Below, one piece after another: positions 8,643-18,250 of a stretch of DNA of 64,000 nt (positions within the stretch are counted from its first letter, which is position 1; every line of letters starts with the position of its first letter). The position numbers and the translations under genes are program-made. The notes beneath the pieces are model-generated. The model did not search any database. It had not been told where the DNA came from and worked only from the letters and a program-made list of their open reading frames with translations. This DNA comes from Methylophilus glucosoxydans (lineage in GTDB: Bacteria > Pseudomonadota > Gammaproteobacteria > Burkholderiales > Methylophilaceae): contig NZ_JBHTJW010000002.1 in NCBI RefSeq assembly GCF_042676145.1, positions 744,001-808,000 on the forward strand, given 5' to 3'.

Positions 8643-10187
8643 ATGAATTTGCTCAAAGCATTGGCCACCGTGGGTGGCATGACCTTTATTTCGCGTCTGC
8701 TGGGATTTGTGCGTGACACCTTGATTGCCCGTATTTTTGGCGCGGGGATGGCCACCGATGCTTTTTTTGTCGCTTTCAAGATTCCTAATCTATTACGCCG
8801 GATCTCGGGCGAAGGGGCGTTTAGTCAGGCCTTCGTGCCTATCCTTTCCGAATATCGCAAGCAACGCACGCCAGAAGCGACCCGGGCCTTGATCAACCAT
8901 GTTGCCAGTTTGCTGGGCCTGTTTCTGGTCGGAATCACCATTGTGGGCATGCTGGCAGCACCGCTGATCGTGCGGCTGACCTCGCCTGGGTTTGTGAGCG
9001 ACCCGGCCAAATTCGCACTCACCACGGAGCTGTTGCGCATTACCTTTCCTTATATCCTGTTTATCTCGCTGGTTTCGATGGCGGGGGGCGTGTTGAATGC
9101 CTTCAGCAAGTTTCAGGTGCCCGCATTTACGCCCGTGTGGCTCAATTTGAGTTTTATCACCGCTGCGATTTTTATTGCCCCGCATTTTCACAACTCGGTG
9201 TATGTACTGGCTTGGGCCGTGTTTGTCGGCGGGATTATTCAGTTGCTGTATCAACTGCCTTACTTACAACAGATAGGCATGTTGCCGCGCTACGAACTGA
9301 ATTTGCAAGATGAAGGCGTGCGCCGCATCCTTAAGCTCATGGGGCCCGCGATTTTTGGCGTTTCTGTCGCGCAAATTTCGATTGTGTTGAATAACATTTT
9401 TGCCTCATTCATGCCCACAGGCAGTGTGTCCTGGCTGTATTACGCTGACCGTCTCATGGAGTTCCCGACCGGGGTGCTGGGCGTGGCATTGGGCACGATT
9501 TTGTTGCCCAGCTTATCCAAGGCGCATGTGGATAAATCCAGCGCCGAGTTTTCGCAATTGCTGGACTGGGGCCTGCGCCTCACCTTTATGCTGGCCATTC
9601 CGGCGGCTGTGGCGATGGCCGTGCTGTCCAAACCATTGGTGGCGAGTCTATTTTATTACGGCAAATTCACACCGGTCGATGTGGCGCAAACCGAGCGCGC
9701 CCTGATTGCGTATAGCCTGAGCCTGCTGGGCCTGATTATGGTCAAGGTGCTGGCCCCTGGCTTTTATGCACGCCAAAATGTCAAAACGCCGGTCAAAATT
9801 GCGATTTTTACCTTGGTGATGACCCAAATTCTCAATGTGGGCTTTTTGCTGTTTACTTCATTGCAGCATGCCGGGCTGGCGCTGGCTGTGGGCTTGGGCG
9901 CTTGCCTGAATGCAACCATGCTGTGGGTTATGTTGCAAAAAAGTGGTGCGTTCGAGCCGCAGCCAGGGTGGGGCCGCTTTCTGTTTAAGCTGCTCGTTGC
10001 GGTCACCCTGATGGCCTTGGCATTGCACGCCACAGATCGTTGGGTGGGGGATTGGTTAGCCATGCCAGCCTTGACGCGCATGCTGCATCTGGCGGGCGTG
10101 GTGGTCTTGGGTATGGCAGTTTACTTTTCAGCCTTAGGTTTACTAGGCTTTAGGCCTCAACATTTTATGAAGCGGGTGGCCAAATAA
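8643..10187 (+). CDS. murJ: Lipid II flippase MurJ
   Basis: MurJ flips lipid II across the inner membrane for peptidoglycan synthesis. The 514-residue polytopic protein of the MOP superfamily carries about 14 hydrophobic segments and the family's conserved opening (TFISRLLGFVRDTLIARIFG) followed by TDAFFVAFKIPNLLRR. Length is standard. Its stop codon overlaps the ribF start by one base (TAATG), and the order murJ-ribF-ileS-lspA is typical of betaproteobacteria. Confidence 0.95.
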   Translation: MNLLKALATVGGMTFISRLLGFVRDTLIARIFGAGMATDAFFVAFKIPNLLRRISGEGAFSQAFVPILSEYRKQRTPEATRALINHVASLLGLFLVGITIVGMLAAPLIVRLTSPGFVSDPAKFALTTELLRITFPYILFISLVSMAGGVLNAFSKFQVPAFTPVWLNLSFITAAIFIAPHFHNSVYVLAWAVFVGGIIQLLYQLPYLQQIGMLPRYELNLQDEGVRRILKLMGPAIFGVSVAQISIVLNNIFASFMPTGSVSWLYYADRLMEFPTGVLGVALGTILLPSLSKAHVDKSSAEFSQLLDWGLRLTFMLAIPAAVAMAVLSKPLVASLFYYGKFTPVDVAQTERALIAYSLSLLGLIMVKVLAPGFYARQNVKTPVKIAIFTLVMTQILNVGFLLFTSLQHAGLALAVGLGACLNATMLWVMLQKSGAFEPQPGWGRFLFKLLVAVTLMALALHATDRWVGDWLAMPALTRMLHLAGVVVLGMAVYFSALGLLGFRPQHFMKRVAK

Positions 10188-11089
10188 TGCAAATATTTCG
10201 TCATTTTCCAGCGGCTCAAACGCCGCAGGCGATTGCCATCGGTAATTTTGATGGCATGCATTTAGGGCATCAGGCCTTGCTCAGGCAGCTGATTGCCTAC
10301 ACGCAAACCTACAAGATTACGCCAGCGGTCATGACCTTTGAGCCGCATCCACGTGAATTTTTTACACCACAAAATGCCCCCGCGCGTTTGGCCTCCATGC
10401 GCGAAAAGCTGGAGTATTTTGCCGAGTGTGGTGTGCAGCATGTCTATGTGCAGCGCTTTAACCAGGCGTTTGCCGGGCAGAGTCCAGCCGCTTTTATGCA
10501 AGTGCTGCGCGAGCAACTCAACGCCAATGTGGTGATGGTGGGCGAGGACTTCTGTTTTGGTTCCAGGCGGGCGGGCAGTGTGCAAACCCTGATTGAGCAC
10601 GGGTTTAATGTGATTCCCTTACCAGAAGTGCAGCTGCAAGGTGAGCGTGTGTCGAGCACCTTGGTGCGCGATGCGCTGGCGGCTGGTGAGTTGCTCAAAG
10701 CGCAGGCCTTGCTGGGGCGGCCTTACAGCATCAGTGGCAAGGTCGTCCATGGCGCCAAGCTGGGCCGGCAACTGGGGTTCCCCACTGCCAATGTCCATAT
10801 GCGCCACGAACGGCCTGCACTGACAGGGGTTTATGCGGTAAAATTGAACAATTTACCGGCTGTGGCCAATTTGGGCAATCGCCCGACGCTGGAAGGCATC
10901 CCCAAGCTTAAACTCGAAGTGCATGTGTTTGATTTTAATGGTGATCTTTACGGTCAACATGTGCATGTGCAGTTTTTTCACAAACTGCGCGACGAGCAAA
11001 AGTTTGCCGGACTGGATGCGCTGAAAGCGCAAATTGCGCTGGATACTGCAGCAGCAAAAAGCTATTTTGCCACAGATACACACAGATAA
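10187..11089 (+). CDS. ribF: Bifunctional riboflavin kinase/FAD synthetase
   Basis: RibF makes FMN and FAD from riboflavin. The N-terminal FAD synthetase domain carries the nucleotidyltransferase motif GNFDGMHLGH at 19-28; the C-terminal flavokinase domain has GAKLGRQLGFPTAN near residue 190 and NLGNRPT. The protein is 300 residues, a little short of the 305-315 usual. The last six residues (ATDTHR) are encoded inside an inverted repeat that spans the ribF-ileS gap, so the extreme C-terminus appears to have been rewritten by the repeat. Confidence 0.94.
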   Translation: MQIFRHFPAAQTPQAIAIGNFDGMHLGHQALLRQLIAYTQTYKITPAVMTFEPHPREFFTPQNAPARLASMREKLEYFAECGVQHVYVQRFNQAFAGQSPAAFMQVLREQLNANVVMVGEDFCFGSRRAGSVQTLIEHGFNVIPLPEVQLQGERVSSTLVRDALAAGELLKAQALLGRPYSISGKVVHGAKLGRQLGFPTANVHMRHERPALTGVYAVKLNNLPAVANLGNRPTLEGIPKLKLEVHVFDFNGDLYGQHVHVQFFHKLRDEQKFAGLDALKAQIALDTAAAKSYFATDTHR

Positions 11090-11160
11090 ACGCAGATAAA
11101 AACCAAGCAATTGCTGGGAGCCGACGCAGAATATCTGTGTGCCTTTGTGTTTATCTGTGG
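11070..11160. repeat. Imperfect inverted repeat (CCACAGATA type) between ribF and ileS
   Basis: Left arm 11070-11098 and right arm 11132-11160, each 29 bases with CCACAGATA at the outer end, match in about 22 of 29 positions when one is reverse-complemented. Each arm also holds direct copies of ACAGATA or CAGATAAA. The loop is about 33 bases. This resembles a short interspersed palindromic element; it covers the end of ribF and lacks a T run, so it is not a standard terminator. Confidence 0.7.
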
Positions 11161-11183
11161 TTAAAACGATTTGAGAATTTTAA

Positions 11184-14042
11184 ATGACTGACCAAAGCAA
11201 AGATTCAAAATATAAACTGAATTTACCTGAAACCAGCTTTCCCATGCGTGGTGATTTGTCCAAGCGCGAACCCGCCTGGTTAAAAAGCTGGCAGGAGCGC
11301 AAGGTCTACGAGCGTATCCGCGCCAAGCGCAAAGGTGCGCCAGCGTTCATCCTGCATGATGGCCCTCCCTATGCCAACGGCGATATTCACATTGGTCACG
11401 CCGTCAATAAAATCCTGAAAGACATCATCATCAAGGCCAAAACCATGAGTGGTTTTGACGCGCCTTATGTGCCAGGCTGGGATTGCCACGGCCTACCCAT
11501 TGAGTTGGTGGTCGAGAAAAACCATGGCAAAAATATAGACCCGGCCAAGTTCCGCGAGCTGTGCCGCGCCTATGCCGCCGAGCAGGTCGAGAAGCAGAAA
11601 AAAGACTTTATTCGCCTGGGGGTGCTGGGCGATTGGGATCACCCATACCTGACCATGGCGTTTAATACCGAGGCCGATATCATGCGTGCCTTGGGCGAAA
11701 TCTACCAGAATGGCTATTTGTACCAGGGTTCCAAGCCCGTGCACTGGTGCGTGGACTGCGGTTCTGCGCTGGCTGAAGCCGAGGTGGAGTATGAGGACGT
11801 TAACTCACCTGCGATTGATGTGGGTTTCAAAGTGGTGGACAACGCTGCGTTAAGCAAAGCATTTGGTACAACAGTGAATGGTGATGCTTATGCCGTGATC
11901 TGGACCACGACGCCATGGACCTTACCTGCCAACCAGGCGGTGAGTGTCAATGCTGAACTCGAGTACGATTTAATCCACACCAGCAAAGGATTGTTGATCC
12001 TGGTTCGTGACTTGGCTGAAAAGACCTTGGCTAGGTATGCAGAGGAAAATAGTTCTGTGTTAGCCAGTTGCAAAGGTGAAGCTTTGCGTGGGTTGTTGCT
12101 ACAGCATCCATTCGATAACCGTCAGGTGCCAGTGATCACCGGTGACCACGTGACGACTGATGCAGGTACAGGTCTAGTGCATACGGCCGCTGCGCACGGT
12201 AACGATGACTGGCTGGTGATGCGCGCTAATTTCCCTAACGAGAAACCGCGTGTCTTGATTGGTGGCGATGGCAAATTCTTTAGCAGCGAACTGGTTGAGC
12301 TGGCTGAGATCCGTGGCCTGAGCCGCCAGGATGCGAATAAAGTTATTCTGGCGAAATTGCAGGAAAACGGCGTGCTGTTTGCCTCTGCCCGTTTGAACCA
12401 CAGCTTCCCGCATTGCTGGCGGCATAAAACGCCATTGATGCAATTGGCAACGCATCAGTGGTTTATCGGCATGAACTCTGTTGGTAAAGATGGCAAAGCC
12501 TTGCGTGAACATGCGAACACAGCCGTAGATGCGACACAATTCTTCCCGAGCTGGGGCCGTGCCCGTTTAGAGGCGATGATCAAAAACCGCCCGGACTGGT
12601 GTGTCTCCCGCCAGCGTAACTGGGGCGTGCCTATGCCGTTCTTTGTGCACAAAGAAACCGGAGAGCCACATCCACAGACCATGCAGTTGCTGGAAACTGT
12701 GTGCAAACAGGTGGAGCAGCAGGGCATCGAGGCCTGGTTCAGCCTGGATGGCGACGCTTTCCTTGCGCAGCATGCGCCTGAACATGCCGAGCAATATAAA
12801 AAAGTCACTGATACGTTAGACGTATGGTTTGACTCTGGTGCCACGCATTACGCGGTGGTGCGTTCAGCGCATCATGCTAGCCTGTCAGCGGCAGCTAACC
12901 TGCGTGAAGCTGAACACCAGCCCGTGGCTGACTTGTACCTGGAAGGCTCAGACCAGCACCGCGGCTGGTTCCAGTCCAGCTTGCTGACGGGCTGTGCCAT
13001 CGATGGCAACGCGCCTTACAAGGCTTTGCTCACGCATGGTTTTGTGGTGGATGGTGCTGGTCACAAAATGAGCAAGTCCAAGGGCAACGTGGTTGCGCCG
13101 CAAAAGGTCATGGACACCTATGGCGCAGATATCTTGCGCTTGTGGGTGGCCTCGACAGACTATTCTGGTGAGTTGACCATCAGTGACGAGATCCTCAAGC
13201 GCGTGGCCGATGGCTATCGCCGTATCCGCAATACCTTGCGCTTCTTGCTCTCTAACCTGGCTGACTTTGATGCCAGCAAAGACTTGTTGCCCGTTGATCA
13301 GTGGCTGGAAATTGACCGTTACGCGCTGCATCTGACCCATCAATTGCAAGCGGGTATTCTGGCCGATTACGACAAATACGAATTCCATCTGGCCGTACAG
13401 AAATTTGTGAGTTTCTGTTCTGAAGACTTGGGTGGTTTTTACCTTGATATCCTCAAAGACCGTTTGTACACCAGCGGTGAAACCTCGCATGCACGCCGTG
13501 CGGCACAGAGTGCTTTGCATCACATCACGCATGCCATGATGCGTTTGATGGCGCCGATTTTGAGTTTTACGGCAGATGAAATCTGGCAGACCTTGGGACT
13601 GGATGCTGTGGCGACCGTGTTTGAAGAAGACTGGTATGCATTGCCTGCCCATGGCTTGAGTGACACGCAATTACAGCACTGGCAAACTGTTATTGCCTTG
13701 CGCGCGCAAGCTGCCAAAGAGATTGAAGTGTTGCGTGGCGAAGGCAAGGTGGGGTCTTCATTGCAAGCCGAGCTCGAGTTTCATGTTACCAGCGAGGCGT
13801 TTGAAGCCCTGAGCAGCCTGCAGGATGACTTGCGCTTTGTCATGATCACCTCCAGCGCGATCACCTATAAAGTGGCCGATGCGTCAGCGCAGAAAATCCT
13901 GGTGAAGCCGAGCGCACACCAGAAGTGCGACCGTTGCTGGCATTACCGTGCGGATGTCGGCATTGATCTCGCACACCCGACCCTGTGCGGCCGCTGTGTA
14001 AGCAACCTGTTTGGCAAAGGTGAAGTGCGCAACTATGCCTAA
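11184..14042 (+). CDS. ileS: Isoleucyl-tRNA synthetase
   Basis: Charges tRNA-Ile with isoleucine. The 952-residue class I enzyme has HIGH at 69-72 and KMSKS at 628-632, a long CP1 editing domain between them, the WCVSRQRNWGVP segment, and a C-terminal zinc finger with CDRCWHYRAD and CGRCV pairs close to the end. This is the zinc-containing bacterial type. lspA begins inside its last codons (8-base overlap), so the two are coupled as in E. coli. Confidence 0.97.
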   Translation: MTDQSKDSKYKLNLPETSFPMRGDLSKREPAWLKSWQERKVYERIRAKRKGAPAFILHDGPPYANGDIHIGHAVNKILKDIIIKAKTMSGFDAPYVPGWDCHGLPIELVVEKNHGKNIDPAKFRELCRAYAAEQVEKQKKDFIRLGVLGDWDHPYLTMAFNTEADIMRALGEIYQNGYLYQGSKPVHWCVDCGSALAEAEVEYEDVNSPAIDVGFKVVDNAALSKAFGTTVNGDAYAVIWTTTPWTLPANQAVSVNAELEYDLIHTSKGLLILVRDLAEKTLARYAEENSSVLASCKGEALRGLLLQHPFDNRQVPVITGDHVTTDAGTGLVHTAAAHGNDDWLVMRANFPNEKPRVLIGGDGKFFSSELVELAEIRGLSRQDANKVILAKLQENGVLFASARLNHSFPHCWRHKTPLMQLATHQWFIGMNSVGKDGKALREHANTAVDATQFFPSWGRARLEAMIKNRPDWCVSRQRNWGVPMPFFVHKETGEPHPQTMQLLETVCKQVEQQGIEAWFSLDGDAFLAQHAPEHAEQYKKVTDTLDVWFDSGATHYAVVRSAHHASLSAAANLREAEHQPVADLYLEGSDQHRGWFQSSLLTGCAIDGNAPYKALLTHGFVVDGAGHKMSKSKGNVVAPQKVMDTYGADILRLWVASTDYSGELTISDEILKRVADGYRRIRNTLRFLLSNLADFDASKDLLPVDQWLEIDRYALHLTHQLQAGILADYDKYEFHLAVQKFVSFCSEDLGGFYLDILKDRLYTSGETSHARRAAQSALHHITHAMMRLMAPILSFTADEIWQTLGLDAVATVFEEDWYALPAHGLSDTQLQHWQTVIALRAQAAKEIEVLRGEGKVGSSLQAELEFHVTSEAFEALSSLQDDLRFVMITSSAITYKVADASAQKILVKPSAHQKCDRCWHYRADVGIDLAHPTLCGRCVSNLFGKGEVRNYA

Positions 14043-14514
14043 TGTTCGCTCGGCTCTGCCATGGCTGGTGTTAAGCGCCATTGTCATCGCGCTTGATCTC
14101 TACACCAAGCACCTGATCCAGCGCATGTTTGTCTATGGCGAGCACGTGCCAGTGACCGGTTTTTTTGATCTGGTGCGTTACCACAACACCGGCGCGGCCT
14201 TTAGCTTTTTGGCCAATGCCGGCGGCTGGCAGCATGGCTTTTTTACGGCGGTCTCGACGCTAGCTTCTGCCGTGATGGTGTATTTGCTGGTCAAACATCC
14301 GCAGAAAAAGTTATTCTGTTTGGGGCTGGCGCTGGTGTTGGGTGGCGCCTTGGGCAATCTCTATGATCGCCTCACGCTCGGCTATGTGGTGGACTTTTTG
14401 CTGTTTTATTATCAGCAATGGGCCTGGCCTGCGTTTAATGTGGCAGACAGTGCCATTTGCGTCGGTGTGGGTATGTTGATGCTGGATAGTTTTAAACAAC
14501 CCACGGCCTCCTGA
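14035..14514 (+). CDS. lspA: Lipoprotein signal peptidase
   Basis: LspA cleaves prolipoprotein signal peptides in the inner membrane. The 159-residue protein has four hydrophobic segments and both catalytic aspartate regions: GALGNLYDRL with the following YVVDF, and FNVADSAI. The NTGAAFSF motif is also present. I chose ATG 14035, which overlaps the ileS stop and gives the family's usual short N-terminus; an in-frame ATG at 14011 lies inside ileS. It serves, among others, the two lipoproteins near 33.7 and 34.7 kb. Confidence 0.95.
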   Translation: MPNVRSALPWLVLSAIVIALDLYTKHLIQRMFVYGEHVPVTGFFDLVRYHNTGAAFSFLANAGGWQHGFFTAVSTLASAVMVYLLVKHPQKKLFCLGLALVLGGALGNLYDRLTLGYVVDFLLFYYQQWAWPAFNVADSAICVGVGMLMLDSFKQPTAS

Positions 14515-14559
14515 AACCGCGTTATGCAGTCAGGTGAGCGCGGGTCTTGGTGACTTGCG

Positions 14560-14919
14560 ATGAGTGAGGTGGTGATGGATGGACTGGAATATACGTTTAC
14601 TGATGTGATCAGGCTTTGGCAAGGCAGCAAAAGCACCTGGCATTACGTCAGCTTGCCGCCAGACATCTCTGACGAAATTCATACCCTTAGCCAATACCAT
14701 CAAACCAAACGCCGCGGCTGGGGGGCGGTCAAGGTCACTGCGAGTATCACTTCCAACCGCGCCCCATCTATTCCAGCCTCAGCCTTGACGTGGCAAACCT
14801 CGATTTTTCCGGTATTTGATCACAAGCGCTATGCCTTGTTTTTAAAGGCAGAAATTCGCAAGCAGGCGAGTGTGCTGGAAGGTGATGCCGTGACTATACA
14901 GCTCAAACTGCAGTTTTAA
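14560..14919 (+). CDS. DUF1905 domain protein
   Basis: A 119-residue soluble protein with the DUF1905 pattern: a strand with WHYVSLP at 28-34, a central RGWGAVKV stretch, WQTSIFP, and a closing KAEIRKQASVLEGDAVTIQL motif. The family forms small beta barrels of unknown function, often next to YdeI-type domains; no such domain is present here. It follows lspA by 45 bases on the same strand and may be cotranscribed, though no functional link is known. Confidence 0.75.
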   Translation: MSEVVMDGLEYTFTDVIRLWQGSKSTWHYVSLPPDISDEIHTLSQYHQTKRRGWGAVKVTASITSNRAPSIPASALTWQTSIFPVFDHKRYALFLKAEIRKQASVLEGDAVTIQLKLQF

Positions 14920-14943
14920 GCCGTAGGCTGAAAGCGTCAAAGA

Positions 14944-17244
14944 TTAAGCGCTCAGCGTTTGTGTCTTGGCCGCGACTAACAGGGGCGGAATGCCTTGGAT
15001 ATCCATCGGGCGGCCCAGCAGAAAGCCCTGGATGCAATCGCAGCCGATCTTGCGTAGAAACTCAAGCTGCGCTTCGGTTTCAATGCCTTCTACCACAACG
15101 GACAAGCCCAGGATGCCGGCTGTTTTGATAATGGTGCTGACAATTTCGCTGTCGGCGCTGCTTTCCGGTACATCAATCATAAAGGCACGGTCAATTTTGA
15201 GTTCATCCAGGGGCAGGTGTTTGAGTTTAAACAGCGATGAGTTGCCTACACCAAAATCATCGAGCGACAGGCGCACGCCAATAGCCTTGAATTGTTTTAA
15301 GGTTTCCAGCGCTTGTTCTTCATGTTCAAAGACGGCACTTTCGGTGATTTCCAGGGTCAGCAAGCGGGCCGGCAGGTGATAGCGTTGCAGTTGCCCGGCA
15401 ATGCGCAGTGGCAAGCTATGGTCACGAAATTGCCGCGGGGAGATGTTAATTGAAAGGCCCACCTCATGACCACTGTCTTTAACCAGCTTGGCCCAGTGCT
15501 TGAATGCTTCTGCAATAATCCATTCGCCCATGGGTAAAATCAGGCCAGACTGTTCGGCGTAGGGAATAAATTCAGCCGGGGAGACCACCTCTCCCTTGTT
15601 GGTTTTCCAGCGGATGAGCGCCTCAATATTGCAGATGACCGGTTGTTGTTTGCCCAGGCTGAAAATCGGCTGAAACTGCAAAAAGAATTCTTGTTTTTTG
15701 ATGGCTTTGCGCAGCTGCACGTCGAGCTTGAAGCGGTTTTGGGCCAGTCGGGTATGTTCTTTGCAATAGAATAAATACGGATGTTGGGTGCCGTGCTTGG
15801 CATGTGCGAGTGCAGTGTTGGCATTGCGTGCCAGCTGTTCTGCATCTTCTGCATCACGCGGAAACAGGCTGATGCCGATATAAGCATCCAGAATCAATTC
15901 ATGTCCTTCAATCAGCACGGGCTTATGCACAATTCTGCATAAATTGTTTGCCAGATGAACCAGTTCGGCATCGGTTTTCCGCGAGGTAATCAGGGCAAAT
16001 TTGTCGCCATGCACACGGCCTAACTCGCCAGATTCGTGCGTGATATATTGCAGGCGCTGTGCGATCTCCAGTAAATACAAGTCGCCGGTATGGTGGCCGA
16101 AGCTGTCGTTAATGCTTTGAAAATGCTTTAAATCAATCATGAGCAGGGCGACGGTGTCGCTGGCATCGGCTGCCGTGATGATGGCGTGTTCTAGCAGGGT
16201 GTGTATGGCCAGCCGGTTGGGAAGCCGCGTGAGCGGGTCGTTGCGCGACAACTGCTGGAACTGGCGTTCTTTTTCGGCCAGCAGATTTTCGGCGAGTAGC
16301 AGTTTTTCACTCTCACGCAGCAAGATACTTTGCCGCAGGGCCGAGAACACCAGGATCATCATGACTGAGCCGATGGCAATGTAATAGGCATAGGGGTGCG
16401 GGCCGCTTTGCCACCAGATGAGCGCCAGTGTACACATGCTAAAAATAAAGGTAATGGCTGGAATCAAGCCGCGAACGCGTCTGCATTGCCTGTGATAAGA
16501 CACGCGCTTGGCAATGCGGACTTGCCAGCCATACAGCCCGCTGCCGATCAACAGGTCTGCCGCTGAAAAACCGTAATTGGTCCAGAGGCTAGTTTGAGGC
16601 ACGTGGTTGAGTGCGTTGAGGTTCCATTGCATCCAGCATGCGCCCAGCAAGGTCAACCCCGCGCTGAGCATAAGCCAGGGCATCATCCATGCCGGTCGCA
16701 GGTATGGGATCAATAGCAGGGAAACCAGCGCAGCACTGAGTAAACTGGCAGGGTAGGCACTGAGCACGGCCAGCTGTAGTGGGCTGACTTCGGACGATTG
16801 TGGCAAATATAAAATTAGGATGTAGCTGAGAACAGCAATGCTGAATGAAATAGTGTCAATCGAGAATGCCCAGGTTTTGGCCGCAGAAAGCTGGCTGCGT
16901 AAGGCGGTGATAAAGCCGATGATGAGGCATACGCCCATGAGGGGGTAAAAAATATCGGACTGGGCGGGGAAATTGGTTTGTTTGGTGAGGACTTCAAATA
17001 TCCAGAGCACGCCGCCGGTAAAATAGGCCAAGGTACCAAACACAAACCAGCGTTTACAGGGGCGGTGTGAGAGATGGCTGCGGTAATAACCCAGTAGCGC
17101 CAGAATCAGGCAGGCCGCATTGGTGACAAACCAGTGCACATTATCCAGCCATAACATTTGAGCGGGTGTTGCTTGCAAAGAACCGAGCAAGCAAGCAACG
17201 GAAACCGATAAAGCAACCACTATTACTTTGCGCGAAAGTATCAT
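14944..17244 (-). CDS. Membrane GGDEF-EAL protein, probable c-di-GMP phosphodiesterase
   Basis: A 766-residue protein with about nine N-terminal membrane segments (residues 1-310), a short coiled linker, a GGDEF domain (about 330-490) and an EAL domain (about 510-755). The GGDEF signature is degraded: RVHGDKF stands where RxGGDEF is expected, so cyclase activity is unlikely. The EAL domain keeps its key elements: NIEALIRW, EITES, DDFGVG, KIDRAF, VVEGIE and QGFLLGRP. The likely role is membrane-sensed degradation of c-di-GMP, with the GGDEF part perhaps a GTP-binding regulator. The sensor part is not a family I can name. It is transcribed alone, convergent with the DUF1905 gene. Confidence 0.88.
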   Translation of the reverse strand: MILSRKVIVVALSVSVACLLGSLQATPAQMLWLDNVHWFVTNAACLILALLGYYRSHLSHRPCKRWFVFGTLAYFTGGVLWIFEVLTKQTNFPAQSDIFYPLMGVCLIIGFITALRSQLSAAKTWAFSIDTISFSIAVLSYILILYLPQSSEVSPLQLAVLSAYPASLLSAALVSLLLIPYLRPAWMMPWLMLSAGLTLLGACWMQWNLNALNHVPQTSLWTNYGFSAADLLIGSGLYGWQVRIAKRVSYHRQCRRVRGLIPAITFIFSMCTLALIWWQSGPHPYAYYIAIGSVMMILVFSALRQSILLRESEKLLLAENLLAEKERQFQQLSRNDPLTRLPNRLAIHTLLEHAIITAADASDTVALLMIDLKHFQSINDSFGHHTGDLYLLEIAQRLQYITHESGELGRVHGDKFALITSRKTDAELVHLANNLCRIVHKPVLIEGHELILDAYIGISLFPRDAEDAEQLARNANTALAHAKHGTQHPYLFYCKEHTRLAQNRFKLDVQLRKAIKKQEFFLQFQPIFSLGKQQPVICNIEALIRWKTNKGEVVSPAEFIPYAEQSGLILPMGEWIIAEAFKHWAKLVKDSGHEVGLSINISPRQFRDHSLPLRIAGQLQRYHLPARLLTLEITESAVFEHEEQALETLKQFKAIGVRLSLDDFGVGNSSLFKLKHLPLDELKIDRAFMIDVPESSADSEIVSTIIKTAGILGLSVVVEGIETEAQLEFLRKIGCDCIQGFLLGRPMDIQGIPPLLVAAKTQTLSA

Positions 17245-17289
17245 GAAGCCCCCTTTTTAGGTAATTCTAACAAGGGCTTAGAAAAAAAA

Positions 17290-18186
17290 CTAGTGTTTCT
17301 TTCTAAATATCATCGCGATATGGATTAAGACGAAGCAGATAGCGCCCGCCAATATGCCGATCAAGGCGTTCCACAACAGCGTCCACTGTGGAGATTGCTC
17401 AATCAGCGCATGCAAGGGGGGGGTGCCATGGGCGAGAATGCCGCCGCCGACCAGAAACATGGCCGCGGTGCCGACGATGCTGAGCAAGCGCATCAGGTAG
17501 GGGACCGTTTGCACCATGCCCCAACCTGTTTTGCGTGCGGCAGAGGCCAGAAGATGATAACCGCTTCGTTGCATCAGCCATAAGCCGATATCATCCATTT
17601 TGACGATCAAAGCGACCAGGCCATACACCCCCAGTGTCATGACGACGGCAATGAGGGAGAGCACCAGAATACGCTGCGTGATCGCTGCATCGGCGACAAC
17701 GCCCAGGGCAATCACAATAATTTCGGCGGACAGAATGAAGTCCGTCCGTACAGCGCCTTTGATTTTTTCCTGCTCCAGGGCGACCAGGTCTGTCTCAGGT
17801 TGCTGCATGGCGGCGTGGATCGCTTGTTCACTGGTGTCCGAGTGCTTGTCATGGCGCAGTTTGTGCCAGACTTTCTCAAAGCCTTCAAAGCACAGAAAGG
17901 CCCCTCCCAGCATCAGCAAGGGGGTGATCAGCCAAGGTAAAAACGCACTGATCAACAGCGCTGCAGGCACCAGAATCAGTTTGTTCAGCAGCGATCCTCG
18001 CGCCACCGCCCACACCACTGGCAGCTCTCTCTTGGCGGCAATCCCTGTGACTTGCTGGGCATTGAGTGCCAGGTCATCGCCCAGTACCCCCGCTGTTTTT
18101 TTGGCCGCGAGCTGGCTCATGACGGAAACGTCATCCAGCATGGTGGTAATGTCATCTAATAGTGCCAGCAGGCTGGGAGTGGCCAT
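17290..18186 (-). CDS. DUF808 family inner-membrane protein (YedI-like)
   Basis: A 298-residue membrane protein of the DUF808/YedI family. The conserved N-terminal half (LLALLDDITTMLDDVSVMS then AAKKTAGVLGDDLA) is clear, followed by four to six membrane segments from about residue 70 and the GGAFLCFEGFEKVWHKL segment. The function of the family is unknown. It lies upstream of the GGDEF-EAL gene on the same strand with a 45-base gap and could share its transcript. Confidence 0.85.
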   Translation of the reverse strand: MATPSLLALLDDITTMLDDVSVMSQLAAKKTAGVLGDDLALNAQQVTGIAAKRELPVVWAVARGSLLNKLILVPAALLISAFLPWLITPLLMLGGAFLCFEGFEKVWHKLRHDKHSDTSEQAIHAAMQQPETDLVALEQEKIKGAVRTDFILSAEIIVIALGVVADAAITQRILVLSLIAVVMTLGVYGLVALIVKMDDIGLWLMQRSGYHLLASAARKTGWGMVQTVPYLMRLLSIVGTAAMFLVGGGILAHGTPPLHALIEQSPQWTLLWNALIGILAGAICFVLIHIAMIFRKKH

Positions 18187-18250
18187 GGTTTGTCCTGTGT
18201 CAATGAAGAGGCTATTGTTTATTTTAAAGGATTGCCGTTAAAATGGCGGC

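Noticed and set aside
11070..11160. Inverted repeat considered as the ribF terminator
   Set aside because: Arms are imperfect and AT-rich, the loop is long and no T run follows; it looks like a dispersed palindrome.
12948..13670. Minus-strand frame (240 codons) opposite ileS
   Set aside because: Antisense shadow inside ileS; no start signal or family.
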